Assembly (NCBI RefSeq): GCF_010726765.1
Contig: NZ_AP022601.1
Span: 2,666,001 to 2,730,000 of the forward strand
Length of the DNA: 64,000 nucleotides
Direction of reading: 5' to 3'
Origin: Mycobacterium gallinarum
GTDB taxonomy: Bacteria > Actinomycetota > Actinomycetes > Mycobacteriales > Mycobacteriaceae
Part shown: piece after piece, positions 7,906 to 16,707 of the stretch
How positions within the stretch are numbered: position 1 is the first letter of the stretch
Layout: each line of letters opens with the position of its first letter
Made by a program: the position numbers and the translations under genes
Notes under the pieces: generated by a model
The model's input: the letters and a program-made list of their open reading frames with translations, nothing else
Told to the model about the DNA's origin: nothing
Databases searched by the model: none

Positions 7906-8538
7906 CCACCCGACGCGTCGAAGACCAGGGCGGGACTGCTGGACGCCGCAGCCCGCGCCTTCGCTCACGACGGGGTCTTCAACGCCTCCCTCATCGACAT
8001 CACCCGCCAGGCCGGGCAGCGCAACCGGGCGGCACTGCGCTACCACTTCGGTTCGCGCGACGGTGTGCTGTGCGCGGTCATCGAGCGACACGCGGAGTTC
8101 CTCGCCCGCCGCGAAGGTGAACTGCTCGAGGCGGCCAGGCGCCAGGCGGGGCTCGAATCCGTCATCGAAGCGCTCGTGCGGCCAGCTGCCGAACTCGCGG
8201 ACAGCGGCTGGCGCGGACGATGCTGCCTGCTGATCATCGCCGAGCTGACCGGTGAGGACCGGGCGCAGTACAGCGCCGAGTTGCAGGCCGTGCTGGCCAG
8301 CACCGGCGGCGACGACGTGTTCGCGCTGCTGACCGAGCGCACCGGACATCTCACCGATGAGCTTCGCACCGAACGGTTCTCACTGATGGTGATGTTCATC
8401 CTCCGGGCCATCGCGGACCGCGCTCGGTTGCTCGAGCGACGTGCACGCCACGGCCGCCCACAGCTCGAGCATGAACCGTTCGTCGCGAACCTGGTGGCGA
8501 TGGCCGCCGCCGCGGTGGCCGCGCCCGCAGCTCGTTGA
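7903..8538 (+). CDS. TetR family transcriptional regulator
   Basis: 211 residues. The N-terminal helix-turn-helix region reads LLDAAARAFAHDGVFNASLI and then RAALRYHFGSRDGVL, typical of TetR. The C-terminal ligand/dimer domain is family-specific and gives no effector clue. It lies 33 bases before an MDR-type reductase. The short gap holds a perfect 7+4+7 inverted repeat between -35 and -10 elements, so this protein most likely represses the reductase/sulfotransferase unit. It has its own leaderless promoter. Confidence 0.88.
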   Translation: MPPDASKTRAGLLDAAARAFAHDGVFNASLIDITRQAGQRNRAALRYHFGSRDGVLCAVIERHAEFLARREGELLEAARRQAGLESVIEALVRPAAELADSGWRGRCCLLIIAELTGEDRAQYSAELQAVLASTGGDDVFALLTERTGHLTDELRTERFSLMVMFILRAIADRARLLERRARHGRPQLEHEPFVANLVAMAAAAVAAPAAR

Positions 8539-8574
8539 CATAAGCAACCCTGCTTATTACCGTAACTCGCTGTG
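8535..8574 (+). promoter_or_regulatory. Promoter with TetR-type operator in the spacer
   Basis: TTGACA (8535-8540) and TACCGT (8558-8563) are separated by 17 bases. The spacer is an almost complete inverted repeat, ATAAGCA-ACCC-TGCTTAT (8540-8557). The GTG start at 8572 is eight bases past the -10, so the transcript is nearly leaderless. The -35 overlaps the TetR stop codon. A bound dimer here would block RNA polymerase directly. Confidence 0.65.
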
Positions 8575-9603
8575 AAGGCAGTGCGCGTCGTCAGGCACGG
8601 CGATCCCACAGAAGCACTTGAAGTCGCCGACGTTCCGATCCCCGAGCCCGGTCCTGGGGAGGTCCGCATCGCGGTGTCGGCGGCCTCGGTGAATTTCGGC
8701 GACATCGCCCGTTGCCGCGGCACCGTGGCCAGCGTCATGGGCCAGATCCCGTTCACCCTCGGCATGGACGTCTGCGGCGTGGTCGACGCGGCGGGCGAGG
8801 GTGCGGCCGAATGGGTGGGCCGACGGGTCGTGGCCATGACCAACCAGTCGCTGGGTGGTATGGCCGAGTTCGCGGTGGCGCCGGTGACCGGAACATTCGA
8901 TGCACCAGCGGATCTCGACGATGTCTCCGCAGCGGCCTTCACGTTGCCCTTCCACGTCGGCTACCTGGCGCTGCACCGGCGCGCGAAGCTGACTGCGGGC
9001 GAGACGCTGCTCGTCGTCGGCGGCGCGAGCGCTGTCGGCACAGCGGTCATCCAGCTCGGCGTCGCCGCGGGAGCCAGCGTCATCGCGGTCGCGGGCGGTC
9101 CCGACAAGGGACGGCTGTGCGAGGAGCTCGGCGCATCCTTCATCGACCACACCTCCGCCGACCTGTTCGACGAGGTGAACGCGCGCACCGACCTACGCGG
9201 CGTCGACGTCGCGGTCGACCTGGTCGGCGGCGAGCACACCGAGACCGTGTGGACCTGCATGGCCCGCGAGGGCCGTTACCTGCCAGTCGGTTTCAACGAC
9301 GACCCGCAATCGGGACTCACCGGCCGTCCGCTGCGTAAGGTGTCGATGGGCAATTTCTCGGTCCTCGGCGTCATCCTCGGCTACGGCGAGCTGCCCGTCG
9401 ACTTCCGCCGGTTCGGTCTCAACATGTTCGGAGCCGAGGTTGGCCGCGAGGTGCATGCGGCGCTGCTCGAACTCGTCTCCGCCGGGTCGGTTCGACCCGT
9501 GGTGGGTCGGACGATCACCATGGATCAGGTCGCTGCGGCACTCGACGACCACGAGCAGCGTCGCACCATGGGGCGCACGGTCGTGACGGTCGCGGGTGAC
9601 TAG
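8572..9603 (+). CDS. MDR-family NADPH-dependent oxidoreductase (quinone reductase-like)
   Basis: 343 residues of the zinc-independent medium-chain dehydrogenase/reductase superfamily. The GroES-like half contains FTLGMDVCGVVDAAGEG. The Rossmann half contains the nucleotide-binding sequence LLVVGGASAVGTAVIQLG. Zinc-ligand cysteines of alcohol dehydrogenases are absent. Expected reaction is NAD(P)H-dependent reduction of a quinone or an enoyl/acryloyl-type substrate. It overlaps the sulfotransferase start by eight bases. Likely induced when the upstream TetR binds its effector, consistent with a detoxification or catabolic role. Substrate not deducible. Confidence 0.85.
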   Translation: MKAVRVVRHGDPTEALEVADVPIPEPGPGEVRIAVSAASVNFGDIARCRGTVASVMGQIPFTLGMDVCGVVDAAGEGAAEWVGRRVVAMTNQSLGGMAEFAVAPVTGTFDAPADLDDVSAAAFTLPFHVGYLALHRRAKLTAGETLLVVGGASAVGTAVIQLGVAAGASVIAVAGGPDKGRLCEELGASFIDHTSADLFDEVNARTDLRGVDVAVDLVGGEHTETVWTCMAREGRYLPVGFNDDPQSGLTGRPLRKVSMGNFSVLGVILGYGELPVDFRRFGLNMFGAEVGREVHAALLELVSAGSVRPVVGRTITMDQVAAALDDHEQRRTMGRTVVTVAGD

Positions 9604-10774
9604 CACGCAGGCGCCGGGGCTCAACCCGGATGCCGTCATGTCGGCTGCGGTAGAAACCGCCGGCTCCGAGGACTTCGGACCCGACGACTTCGTCGAGGGT
9701 CTGACCGTGCTCTGCGCATCGATCGACGAGCAGGCCCAGCTCAACGACATCGGCCGGTTCGCGTTGGAGCAGAACATCATCGGCGGCCTCGTCAACCGAC
9801 TGCGAATCCACGATTGGCACAACCACCACCCCGCGATCCGCGACGAACCGGTGGACGCCCCGCTGGTGGTTATCGGCCTGTTCCGGGCGGGCACGACGTT
9901 CCTGAGCCAACTGTTCGATCAGGATCCCGCGAACCGCGCGCTGTTGCGATGGGAGGCCGCCGACAGCGTGCCGCCGCCCTCGCCGGAGAACTACCGCTCC
10001 GGTCCCCGGGTCGATGCCGCCAACGAGGCCATCGAGATGCTCGAGTCGCTGAATCCGCAGATGAAGATCGTCCATCACGAGGACGCCGAGGGTCCGACCG
10101 AGTGCATCACGCTTCTTGGCCAGGATTTCAAGAGCCTGACCTGGGAGGCGATGGCCAACGTCGGAGACTACAGTCGGTGGTTGCTCGGCGCGGATTACAC
10201 ATCGGCATACGCCTATCACCGGCGGGTGCTACAGGTGCTGCAGAGCGGCGGCCGCCGCGGCCGGTGGACCTTGAAGAGCCCCAACCACGCGATCGCGCTA
10301 CCGGCGCTGGCCGCGGAGTACCCGGATGCGAAACTTGTTCTTCTGCATCGTGATCCGACGGTGCTGTGCGCATCGGCATGCAGCCTGATATCGACGCTCA
10401 CCGGTACGTTCAGCGACGCCGACCACACCGCGTACATCGCCGCGCACTGGACCGATCTGCTGGCCGAGTCGATCGATCGCAGCGAAGCGTTCCGACGCGC
10501 ACATTCCGAGCGCGAAGTCGTCGACGTCCAATACGCCGACCTCGTCGGCGATCCGATCGGCACCGTCGAGAAGATCTACGCCGCCTGTGGACGCGAACTC
10601 GACGAGCGGGGCCGCGCGGCCCTCACCGCCTGCGTCGCGGCGAATCCGAAGGGCCGCTTCGGCACCCACGGATATCGGCTGGAGGACTACGGGCTGCAGG
10701 CCGGCGAGATCAGGGACCGGTTCGCCGACTACATCGAGCGATACGACGTCCCCTCGGAAACCAGCCGCGCCTGA
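9596..10774 (+). CDS. PAPS-type sulfotransferase family protein
   Basis: 392 residues, resembling the large mycobacterial family of sulfotransferase-fold proteins. The 5-prime phosphosulfate loop is visible as GLFRAGTTFL at residues 94-103. A later GRWTLKSPNH plus LLHRDPTVLCAS region fits the 3-prime phosphate-binding segment. It would transfer sulfate from PAPS to a hydroxylated lipid or aromatic acceptor in the cytosol. GTG start overlaps the MDR reductase stop, so the two are co-translated. Acceptor unknown; some members of this family have no proven sulfotransferase activity. Confidence 0.8.
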   Translation: MTSTQAPGLNPDAVMSAAVETAGSEDFGPDDFVEGLTVLCASIDEQAQLNDIGRFALEQNIIGGLVNRLRIHDWHNHHPAIRDEPVDAPLVVIGLFRAGTTFLSQLFDQDPANRALLRWEAADSVPPPSPENYRSGPRVDAANEAIEMLESLNPQMKIVHHEDAEGPTECITLLGQDFKSLTWEAMANVGDYSRWLLGADYTSAYAYHRRVLQVLQSGGRRGRWTLKSPNHAIALPALAAEYPDAKLVLLHRDPTVLCASACSLISTLTGTFSDADHTAYIAAHWTDLLAESIDRSEAFRRAHSEREVVDVQYADLVGDPIGTVEKIYAACGRELDERGRAALTACVAANPKGRFGTHGYRLEDYGLQAGEIRDRFADYIERYDVPSETSRA

Positions 10775-10787
10775 GACCGGGGAGACG

Positions 10788-11570
10788 CTATTGGATGTTG
10801 GCCTTCATCTCGTCGAGATTGACGAGTACGGGCCAGCCCCCGACGCTCAGCGCATTGCCGTGGCCGGTCTGGTGGATGTCGAAGACCGACTGGATGGCCG
10901 CGTAGAAGCCCTGCACGTCCAACGTCTGGTTGACGGCGCGTTTGGCCTGCCGCAGAGCGAAAGTCGGCATCTTCGCGATCTGCTCGGCCAGCGGCCTGGT
11001 CTCGGCATCGAGCTGATCGCGAGGCACGACCTTGTTGACCATCCCGGTGGCGGCCACTTCGTCGGCGGTCATTGCCCGGCCGGTGAAGAGAATCTCCTTG
11101 GCCTTGCGAGGCCCCAGTTCCCAGGTATGGCCGTGGTATTCGACTCCCCCGATACCCATCAGCACGACCGGATCGGAGAACAGCGCGTCGTCGGCGGCTA
11201 GGATGAGGTCACACGGCCAGCAGAGCAGCAGTCCGCCGGAAATGCAGCGTCCCTGCACCGCGGCGATCGAGGGTTTGGGTGTGTTGCGCCACTTCAGCGT
11301 GTACTCGAGGTAGCGCCGATGCTCGTGCTGAATGATGAACTCCAGCGTGATCTTGTCGGGTACCGGTCCGCCACCGCGCAGATCATGACCGGCCGAGAAG
11401 TGTTTCCCGTTGGCGCGCAGGATGATCACCGACACCTCGGGATCCTCGGCGGCGCGGGTCCATGCGGCATCGAGTTCGTCCAGAAACTCAGGGTTCTGAG
11501 CGTTGGCGGCCTCGGGCCGGTTGAGGGTGATGGTGCCGATCTTGTCGGCGACGTCGTAGTCGATGTACAC
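10788..11570 (-). CDS. Enoyl-CoA hydratase/isomerase (crotonase) family protein
   Basis: 260 residues of the crotonase fold. Oxyanion-hole segments are GKHFSAGHDLRG and GRCISGGLLL. The usual first catalytic Glu (PE in the active-site strand) is replaced: the region reads ALFSDPVVLMGIGGVEYHG. Hydration by the classical Glu pair is therefore doubtful, and an isomerase, hydrolase or C-C lyase activity on a CoA ester is possible. It sits nine bases downstream of a full-length acyl-CoA dehydrogenase gene, giving a dehydrogenation-plus-crotonase pair. Its 3-prime end faces the sulfotransferase. Confidence 0.82.
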   Translation of the reverse strand: MYIDYDVADKIGTITLNRPEAANAQNPEFLDELDAAWTRAAEDPEVSVIILRANGKHFSAGHDLRGGGPVPDKITLEFIIQHEHRRYLEYTLKWRNTPKPSIAAVQGRCISGGLLLCWPCDLILAADDALFSDPVVLMGIGGVEYHGHTWELGPRKAKEILFTGRAMTADEVAATGMVNKVVPRDQLDAETRPLAEQIAKMPTFALRQAKRAVNQTLDVQGFYAAIQSVFDIHQTGHGNALSVGGWPVLVNLDEMKANIQ

Positions 11571-11579
11571 GGCTGAGTC

Positions 11580-12755
11580 CTAGTTTCTCGGTAAGCCCAA
11601 CACTCGTTGGGCGATGATGTTGCGTTGAATCTCAGAGGTCCCACCGGCGATCGTGCCGCCGTAGGTGCGGGCATAGCGCTCGAACCACGCCGAGCGGTAC
11701 AGATCGAGATGCTGTGCGCTGTAAGGACCCGAGAAACCGGGTGAGGCCAGCGCATCGGGACCCGTCGCCGACAGCGCGTACTCCGCCGCCAACTGCGACG
11801 CCTCCGAGCCGAGGAGCTTGAGCACCGACATGGCCGACGGATCCTCGTCGCCGCGTGCGGCCTTGGCCAGTGCGACCGACCCGAGCAGACGTAGCGCTTG
11901 GTTGTCCATGACCAGCGTGGCGAAGCGGTCGCGGTCCAACGCCGACGATGGCCACCAGTCCTCGACCATCTCCTCCAGCCGATCTGCATAGCTGAGCCAC
12001 AACATGTTCCGCTCGTGGCCGAGGGATCCGTTGGCGACGCGCCACCCCTCGTTCAAGGGGCCGACGAGGTTCTTCGCGGGTACCCGTACCTCGTTGAAGA
12101 ACACCTCGTTGAAATCGAGATCCTCCACATCGCACATCGAGGCGAACGGGCGCCGTACCACCCCGGGCAGATCGGTCGGGATCATCAGAACGCTGATGCC
12201 CTTGTGCTTGGGCGCATTCGGATCAGTGCGAACAAAAGTCAGCAGCACGTCCGCGTCGTGCGCGCCCGACGTCCACACCTTCTGGCCAGTGACGACGAAC
12301 TCGTCACCGTCGAGGACCGCACGGGTCCGCAGCGACGCGAGATCGGAGCCCGCGCCGGGCTCGCTCATCCCCAGCGACGCCGTCAACTCGGCCCGCAGGA
12401 TCGGCACCGCCCAGCGCCGTTGCTGCTCGTGGTTGCCGAACGAGATCAGCGACGCGGAGATGATGCCGACGCCCTGCGGGTTGAAGGTGAGGTAGGTCCG
12501 GCGCCGAGCCAGTTCCTCTTGGTGGACGTACTGCTGCAGGATCGTGGCGTTGCGGCCGCCGAACTCGGGCGGATAGCCGGGACACAGCCAGCCGTTGTCG
12601 AACAAGAGCCGTTGCCAGCGTCTGGCCCACTCGGGAACGTGGCTGCTGGAACCCGACCGTTCCAGCGCCTCGGCGTCGTGCGGCAGGTGCGCATCGAGAA
12701 ACGCGACGAACTCCGCACGGAACGCCTCGACGTCAGCGTCGAAGGTCAGCTGCAC
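11580..12755 (-). CDS. Acyl-CoA dehydrogenase (full-length FadE)
   Basis: 391 residues, the standard length. Conserved stretches include LGMSEPGAGSDLASLRT, FVVTGQKVWTSGAHDADV, and the C-terminal YGGTIAGGTSEIQRNIIAQRVL. Expected to introduce a double bond into an acyl-CoA using FAD and ETF. It is the first gene of a two-gene unit with the crotonase. The promoter faces a TetR gene across a 122-base gap that contains a perfect GAGAAT-type operator, so control by that regulator is likely. Start is the ATG at 12755; upstream sequence is AT-rich. Confidence 0.88.
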   Translation of the reverse strand: MQLTFDADVEAFRAEFVAFLDAHLPHDAEALERSGSSSHVPEWARRWQRLLFDNGWLCPGYPPEFGGRNATILQQYVHQEELARRRTYLTFNPQGVGIISASLISFGNHEQQRRWAVPILRAELTASLGMSEPGAGSDLASLRTRAVLDGDEFVVTGQKVWTSGAHDADVLLTFVRTDPNAPKHKGISVLMIPTDLPGVVRRPFASMCDVEDLDFNEVFFNEVRVPAKNLVGPLNEGWRVANGSLGHERNMLWLSYADRLEEMVEDWWPSSALDRDRFATLVMDNQALRLLGSVALAKAARGDEDPSAMSVLKLLGSEASQLAAEYALSATGPDALASPGFSGPYSAQHLDLYRSAWFERYARTYGGTIAGGTSEIQRNIIAQRVLGLPRN

Positions 12756-12805
12756 AGTGCTCCCGGCGGATCAAAATTTTGGTAAGACTACTGTTGCCAG
12801 TAAAA

Positions 12806-12822
12806 GGAGAATACTATTCTCC
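12806..12822. promoter_or_regulatory. GAGAAT-type palindromic operator, site 2
   Basis: Perfect palindrome GGAGAAT-ACT-ATTCTCC between the divergent FadE and TetR genes. It could serve both directions and allow autoregulation by the TetR protein at 12878. A CAAAATTTTG palindrome lies at 12772-12781 nearer the FadE start. Confidence 0.7.
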
Positions 12823-12877
12823 ACGTGAGAAAGTTACAATCTCTGACACGTTGGCCGCGAGGGGGTCGAGGACCGCA

Positions 12878-13600
12878 ATGGCAAGACGTTCTCCGGTACA
12901 GTCAGTCCATGTTCTCCCCACTCGGACAGCATCCGAGCCGCCGGTGACCATCCCCAGCGAAGAACCCGCCTGGAAGCAGCGCGCGGTCGAGCGATCGATC
13001 AAAACCGCGAAGCTCCGGGCCGCTCAGCGCGTTCAGCGCTTCCTCGACGCCGCCCAGGCGATCATCATCGAAAAGGGCAGCACCGACTTCACCGTACAAG
13101 AGGTGGTCGACCGTTCACGCCAGTCGCTACGAAGCTTCTACCTGCAGTTCGACGGTAAGCACGAGCTGCTGCTGGCGTTGTTCGAAGACGCCCTGTCCCG
13201 GTCCGCCGACCAGATCCGCGCCGCCACCAGCGGCCCGGACGAGCCGATCGAGCGGCTACGGGTGGCGATCCAGCTGCTGTTCGAGTCCTCGCGTCCGGAC
13301 CCGACGGCCAAGCGGCCCCTGTTCACCGACTTCGCCCCTCGGCTGCTCGTCTCACATCCGTCCGAGGTCAAAATCGCCCACGCGCCGCTGCTGGCGCTGC
13401 TGACCGAGCTCATGGAAGAAGCCAGCGCCGCAGGTCAGCTGCGTGCCGGTATCAACCCCAAGCGGATGGCCGCGATAACCATGCAGACCGTGATGTTCAA
13501 CGCACAGTCCAGCGGCGAAGAGTCCGAAGACGCGGCATCGCGCCCGATCACCGCCGACGAACTCTGGGACTTCTGCGCGCACGGATTCACCGCCAGCTAG
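12878..13600 (+). CDS. TetR family regulator, candidate controller of the GAGAAT regulon
   Basis: 240 residues from the ATG at 12878, which follows GAGGGGG. A basic leader (VERSIKTAKLRAAQRVQR) precedes the helix-turn-helix segment FTVQEVVDRSRQSLRSFYLQFDGKHELLLALFE. The C-terminal domain is of ligand-binding type. Its promoter region contains a perfect copy of the palindrome repeated at five other promoters in this window, and the next gene downstream (TesB) has another. This makes it the best local candidate for the regulon repressor, probably sensing a CoA ester. Assignment is inference; a regulator elsewhere in the genome is not excluded. Confidence 0.8.
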   Translation: MARRSPVQSVHVLPTRTASEPPVTIPSEEPAWKQRAVERSIKTAKLRAAQRVQRFLDAAQAIIIEKGSTDFTVQEVVDRSRQSLRSFYLQFDGKHELLLALFEDALSRSADQIRAATSGPDEPIERLRVAIQLLFESSRPDPTAKRPLFTDFAPRLLVSHPSEVKIAHAPLLALLTELMEEASAAGQLRAGINPKRMAAITMQTVMFNAQSSGEESEDAASRPITADELWDFCAHGFTAS

Positions 13601-13612
13601 GGCTTGATCGGC

Positions 13613-13631
13613 CTGAGAATTACGTTCTCAG
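13613..13631. promoter_or_regulatory. GAGAAT-type operator, site 3, with leaderless promoter
   Basis: CTGAGAA-TTACG-TTCTCAG is a perfect 7+5+7 inverted repeat. It covers the expected -35 region of the TesB gene: a -10 TACACT lies at 13648-13653, six bases before the GTG start. An extra GAGAAT half-site lies at 13636-13641. Confidence 0.7.
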
Positions 13632-13659
13632 CGCCGAGAATCTGACTTACACTGGGCGG

Positions 13660-14478
13660 GTGCCCGATCTCTGGACCGATCTGCTCGGCTGCCTGGACAT
13701 CACCAAGACCTCGACCGGCGACGGGGTGACCGCAGAGTACGAGGGCCGGAATCAACACTTGGAGTACCACCGGGTGTTCGGTGGCCAATTGCTCGGCCAG
13801 TTCCTCCGGATCGCAGCGCTCACCTGTCCGGAGAAAGCCGTCAAATCCCAGCACGCGATCTTCACCCGCGAGGGCAGAGCCGATGAACCGGTCCGCTACG
13901 AGGCTGTCCGGGCGCACGAGGGGCGATCGTTCGGGACGGTCACCATCACGGCCACCCAGAGCCGTGGTGTCATCGCCACGGCGTCGGTCAGCATGCACGC
14001 CGTCGAGGGCGGCCCCGAACATCAGGAAGTCGAGAGCGTAGGTCCGGTGCTCGGTCCGGAGTACATGCTGCCGCTCGACCTGATCCCTTGGGAGACAAGG
14101 GCGTCCATCGATCTCAACGCGACGACCATCGGTGCCCCGCAGTTCGAGTTCTGGATGCGGACCCCAGCCGTCGCCCAGGAGATGGCGCCGGCACTGGCGG
14201 CCTACGCCACGGACCTGACGCTCATCGGCACCGCCCTGCGCCCGATCGAGGGAGCGGATCAGCGGGGCAACGGTACGACGTTCACTTCGGCCGTCACGTC
14301 GCACACGGTGTGGTTCCATCGGCCGTTTCGCACCGACGGCTGGCTGCTGCTGCGCCAACACAGCCCGGTTCTCGCCCATGGCCGCAGCTTCGGTCGCGGC
14401 GATGTGCTCACCGAGGACGGCGTGCTGGTCGCGTCCTACGGCCAAGAGGCTCTTCTGCGCTTCGCGGAACAACGATGA
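13660..14478 (+). CDS. Acyl-CoA thioesterase II (TesB-like), catalytic Asp not conserved
   Basis: 272 residues with the double hot-dog layout of TesB. The N-terminal half has HRVFGGQLLGQ and QSQ-like repeats; the C-terminal half has HTVWFHRPF, GWLLLRQHSP and ASYGQEALLR. In E. coli TesB the catalytic Asp lies in SLDH before WFHRPF; here the same place reads VTSH, so that Asp is Ser, while the C-terminal Gln is kept. Activity may be reduced or changed. It would release CoA from acyl-CoAs that cannot be processed. GTG start is leaderless. Transcribed alone under its own operator, after the TetR gene. Confidence 0.8.
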   Translation: MPDLWTDLLGCLDITKTSTGDGVTAEYEGRNQHLEYHRVFGGQLLGQFLRIAALTCPEKAVKSQHAIFTREGRADEPVRYEAVRAHEGRSFGTVTITATQSRGVIATASVSMHAVEGGPEHQEVESVGPVLGPEYMLPLDLIPWETRASIDLNATTIGAPQFEFWMRTPAVAQEMAPALAAYATDLTLIGTALRPIEGADQRGNGTTFTSAVTSHTVWFHRPFRTDGWLLLRQHSPVLAHGRSFGRGDVLTEDGVLVASYGQEALLRFAEQR

Positions 14479-14564
14479 GAAGCCGATTCTGTTAAGCGGA
14501 GAGTATAAATTGCCCGAAACGAGTCGCCGGTTGACACCATTGTGGAGCCGATGCCAGAGTTGTG

Positions 14565-14593
14565 AGACAAACGACAGCCATTTGTCTTATACC
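14565..14593. promoter_or_regulatory. Inverted repeat before the P450 gene
   Basis: AGACAAA (14565-14571) and TTTGTCT (14581-14587) are perfect inverted arms around a nine-base spacer, followed by a TATACC -10-like sequence at 14589-14594. It is unlike the GAGAAT palindrome and suggests a different regulator for the P450 unit. The 14479-14618 gap contains no gene. Confidence 0.4.
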
Positions 14594-14618
14594 TTTCTGG
14601 TCCTGCGAGAGGCGACCC

Positions 14619-15821
14619 GTGACGATCAGTGCTGAGAATTCCGACGTGAAAACGGCGGACGAGCTGTACTACGACCCGTACAGCGTCGAGCTGAACATGA
14701 ACCCGTACCCGGTGTTCGCCCGCATCCGCGAGGAAGCGCCGCTGTACTACAACGACAAGCATGACTTCTACGCGTTGAGCCGCTACGAAGATGTCAACAA
14801 GGCGTTGATCGACCACGAGACATTCATCTCCGGCCGCGGCGCACTGCTCGAAATCATCAAGTCCGGCATGGAGATCCCGCCCGGCACACTGATTTTCGAG
14901 GACCCCCCACTACACAACATCCAGCGCAATCTGCTGTCTCGGATGTTCACGCCACGCAAGGTGCTCGCCCTGGAACCGCAGATCCGCGAGTTCACCGCAC
15001 GGTGCCTGGACCCGCTCGTCGGCAGCGGCAAGTTCGATTTCGTCAACGACCTCGGTGAGCAGATGCCGATGCGGGTGATCGGAATGCTGCTGGGTATTCC
15101 GGAAGAGCATCAGCGTCGGGTGGCCGACCACGGCGAAGCGACGTTGGAGAGCAAGGAAGTCGACTTGATGGCCACCGGCGAGGTATTCGCCGAGTTCATC
15201 GACTACCGCACCGAGCATCCGTCCAACGACATCATGACCGACCTGCTCAACGTCGAATTCACCGACGAGACCGGCACGGTGCGACGGCTGCGCCGAGAAG
15301 AACTGCTCATGTACCTGACCGTCGTCGCCACGGCCGGCGCCGAAACCACCACCCGCCTGATCGGTTGGGCCGGCAAGACGTTGGCCGAAAACCCCGATCA
15401 GCGCCGCGAACTCGTGGAGAACCCAGACCTGATCCCGCAGGCGATCGAAGAGATCCTGCGCTGGGAACCGCCGGCACTGCAGATGGCCCGGTACGTCGCG
15501 CGCGACGCCGAGTACCACGGCCAGACGATTCCGGAAGGAAGCGCGATACTCCTGTTGATCGGAGCGGCCAACCGCGACCACCGCCGGTTCCCACCGAATG
15601 GCGATGTTTTCGACATCCACCGAGAGCAGCACTCGCACATGACATTCGGTGCGGGCACGCACTTCTGCATGGGCAACGCGCTGGCCCGTCTGGAAGGCCG
15701 CATCGCGCTCGAGGAGATCCTCAAGCGGTTCCCGACCTGGGAGGTCGACTGGCCGAATGCCGAGCCGTCCCAGACAACGGCGGTCCGCGGCTGGAAATCC
15801 ATGCCCACCTTCGTTCCCTGA
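14619..15821 (+). CDS. Cytochrome P450 monooxygenase
   Basis: 400 residues from the GTG at 14619, preceded by GCGAGAGG. The I-helix oxygen-binding motif is TAGAETTTR, the K-helix ExxR is EILR, and the heme loop FGAGTHFCMG places the thiolate ligand at C350. This is a soluble bacterial class I enzyme that needs a ferredoxin; none is adjacent, but two ferredoxin genes occur elsewhere in the window. It is followed by a mycofactocin-type SDR, which would oxidise the alcohol formed. Sequence resembles mycobacterial P450s acting on hydrophobic chains or terpenoids, but the family number cannot be assigned by eye. Confidence 0.9.
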   Translation: MTISAENSDVKTADELYYDPYSVELNMNPYPVFARIREEAPLYYNDKHDFYALSRYEDVNKALIDHETFISGRGALLEIIKSGMEIPPGTLIFEDPPLHNIQRNLLSRMFTPRKVLALEPQIREFTARCLDPLVGSGKFDFVNDLGEQMPMRVIGMLLGIPEEHQRRVADHGEATLESKEVDLMATGEVFAEFIDYRTEHPSNDIMTDLLNVEFTDETGTVRRLRREELLMYLTVVATAGAETTTRLIGWAGKTLAENPDQRRELVENPDLIPQAIEEILRWEPPALQMARYVARDAEYHGQTIPEGSAILLLIGAANRDHRRFPPNGDVFDIHREQHSHMTFGAGTHFCMGNALARLEGRIALEEILKRFPTWEVDWPNAEPSQTTAVRGWKSMPTFVP

Positions 15822-15854
15822 AATATCCAACCACCACCAAAAGGATTGATAGAC

Positions 15855-16694
15855 ATGGCAGGACGTGTAGAAGGCAAGGTTGCGTTCATCACCGGCGCGG
15901 CGCGTGGGCAGGGCCGCGCGCACGCGGTGCGGTTGGCCTCCGAGGGCGCCGACATCATCGCCGTCGACATCTGTAAGAAGATCGACACAGTCGACCTGAT
16001 CGAGGCGTCCACGCCGGAGGATCTGGCCGAAACCGCGGATCTGGTGAAGGGCCACAACCGTCGCATCTACACCGCAGAGGTCGATGTCCGCGACTACGAC
16101 GCGTTGAAGGCCGCGGTCGACGCGGGCGTCGAGCAGCTCGGCCGGTTGGACATCATCGTCGCGAACGCGGGCATCGGCAACGGTGGCCAGACACTGGACA
16201 AGACCAGCGAAACCGACTGGACCGCAATGATCGACGTCAACCTCGGCGGCGTGTGGAAGACCGTGAAAGCCGGTGTGCCGCACATCCTCGAGGGCGGCCG
16301 CGGCGGCTCGATCATCCTGACCAGTTCAGTCGGCGGTCTCAAGGCCTACCCGCACACCGGCCATTACGTCGCCGCCAAGCACGGTGTGGTGGGCCTCATG
16401 CGCACCTTCGCCGTCGAGCTCGGCGCACAGAACATCCGGGTCAATTCCGTGCACCCGACCAACGTGAACACCCCCCTGTTCATGAACGAGCCGACGATGC
16501 GGTTGTTCCGCCCCGACCTGGAAAACCCCGGCCCGGAAGATATGAAGGTCGTCGGACAGATGATGCACACGTTGCCGATCGGCTGGGTCGAGCCCGAGGA
16601 CATTGCCAACGCCGTGCTGTTCCTGGCGTCCGACGAGGCGCGCTACGTCACCGGCGTGACGCTGCCGGTCGACGGCGGCAGCTGCCTGAAATAG
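15855..16694 (+). CDS. SDR family oxidoreductase, mycofactocin-coupled type
   Basis: 279 residues. It begins MAGRVEGKVAFITGAARGQG, with the NAD-binding glycine motif, and carries the longer VDICKKID insertion and DLAETADLVKG segment characteristic of mycofactocin-dependent SDRs (carveol dehydrogenase group). NAG and Y-x3-K (HYVAAKHG) motifs are present. In this class the bound NAD is not exchanged and electrons pass to mycofactocin. The ATG at 15855 is preceded by AAAGGA. Placed after a P450, it would oxidise a hydroxylated product to a ketone or aldehyde. No mycofactocin biosynthesis genes are in the window. Confidence 0.85.
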   Translation: MAGRVEGKVAFITGAARGQGRAHAVRLASEGADIIAVDICKKIDTVDLIEASTPEDLAETADLVKGHNRRIYTAEVDVRDYDALKAAVDAGVEQLGRLDIIVANAGIGNGGQTLDKTSETDWTAMIDVNLGGVWKTVKAGVPHILEGGRGGSIILTSSVGGLKAYPHTGHYVAAKHGVVGLMRTFAVELGAQNIRVNSVHPTNVNTPLFMNEPTMRLFRPDLENPGPEDMKVVGQMMHTLPIGWVEPEDIANAVLFLASDEARYVTGVTLPVDGGSCLK

Positions 16695-16707
16695 GTTCTG
16701 GCGCAAC

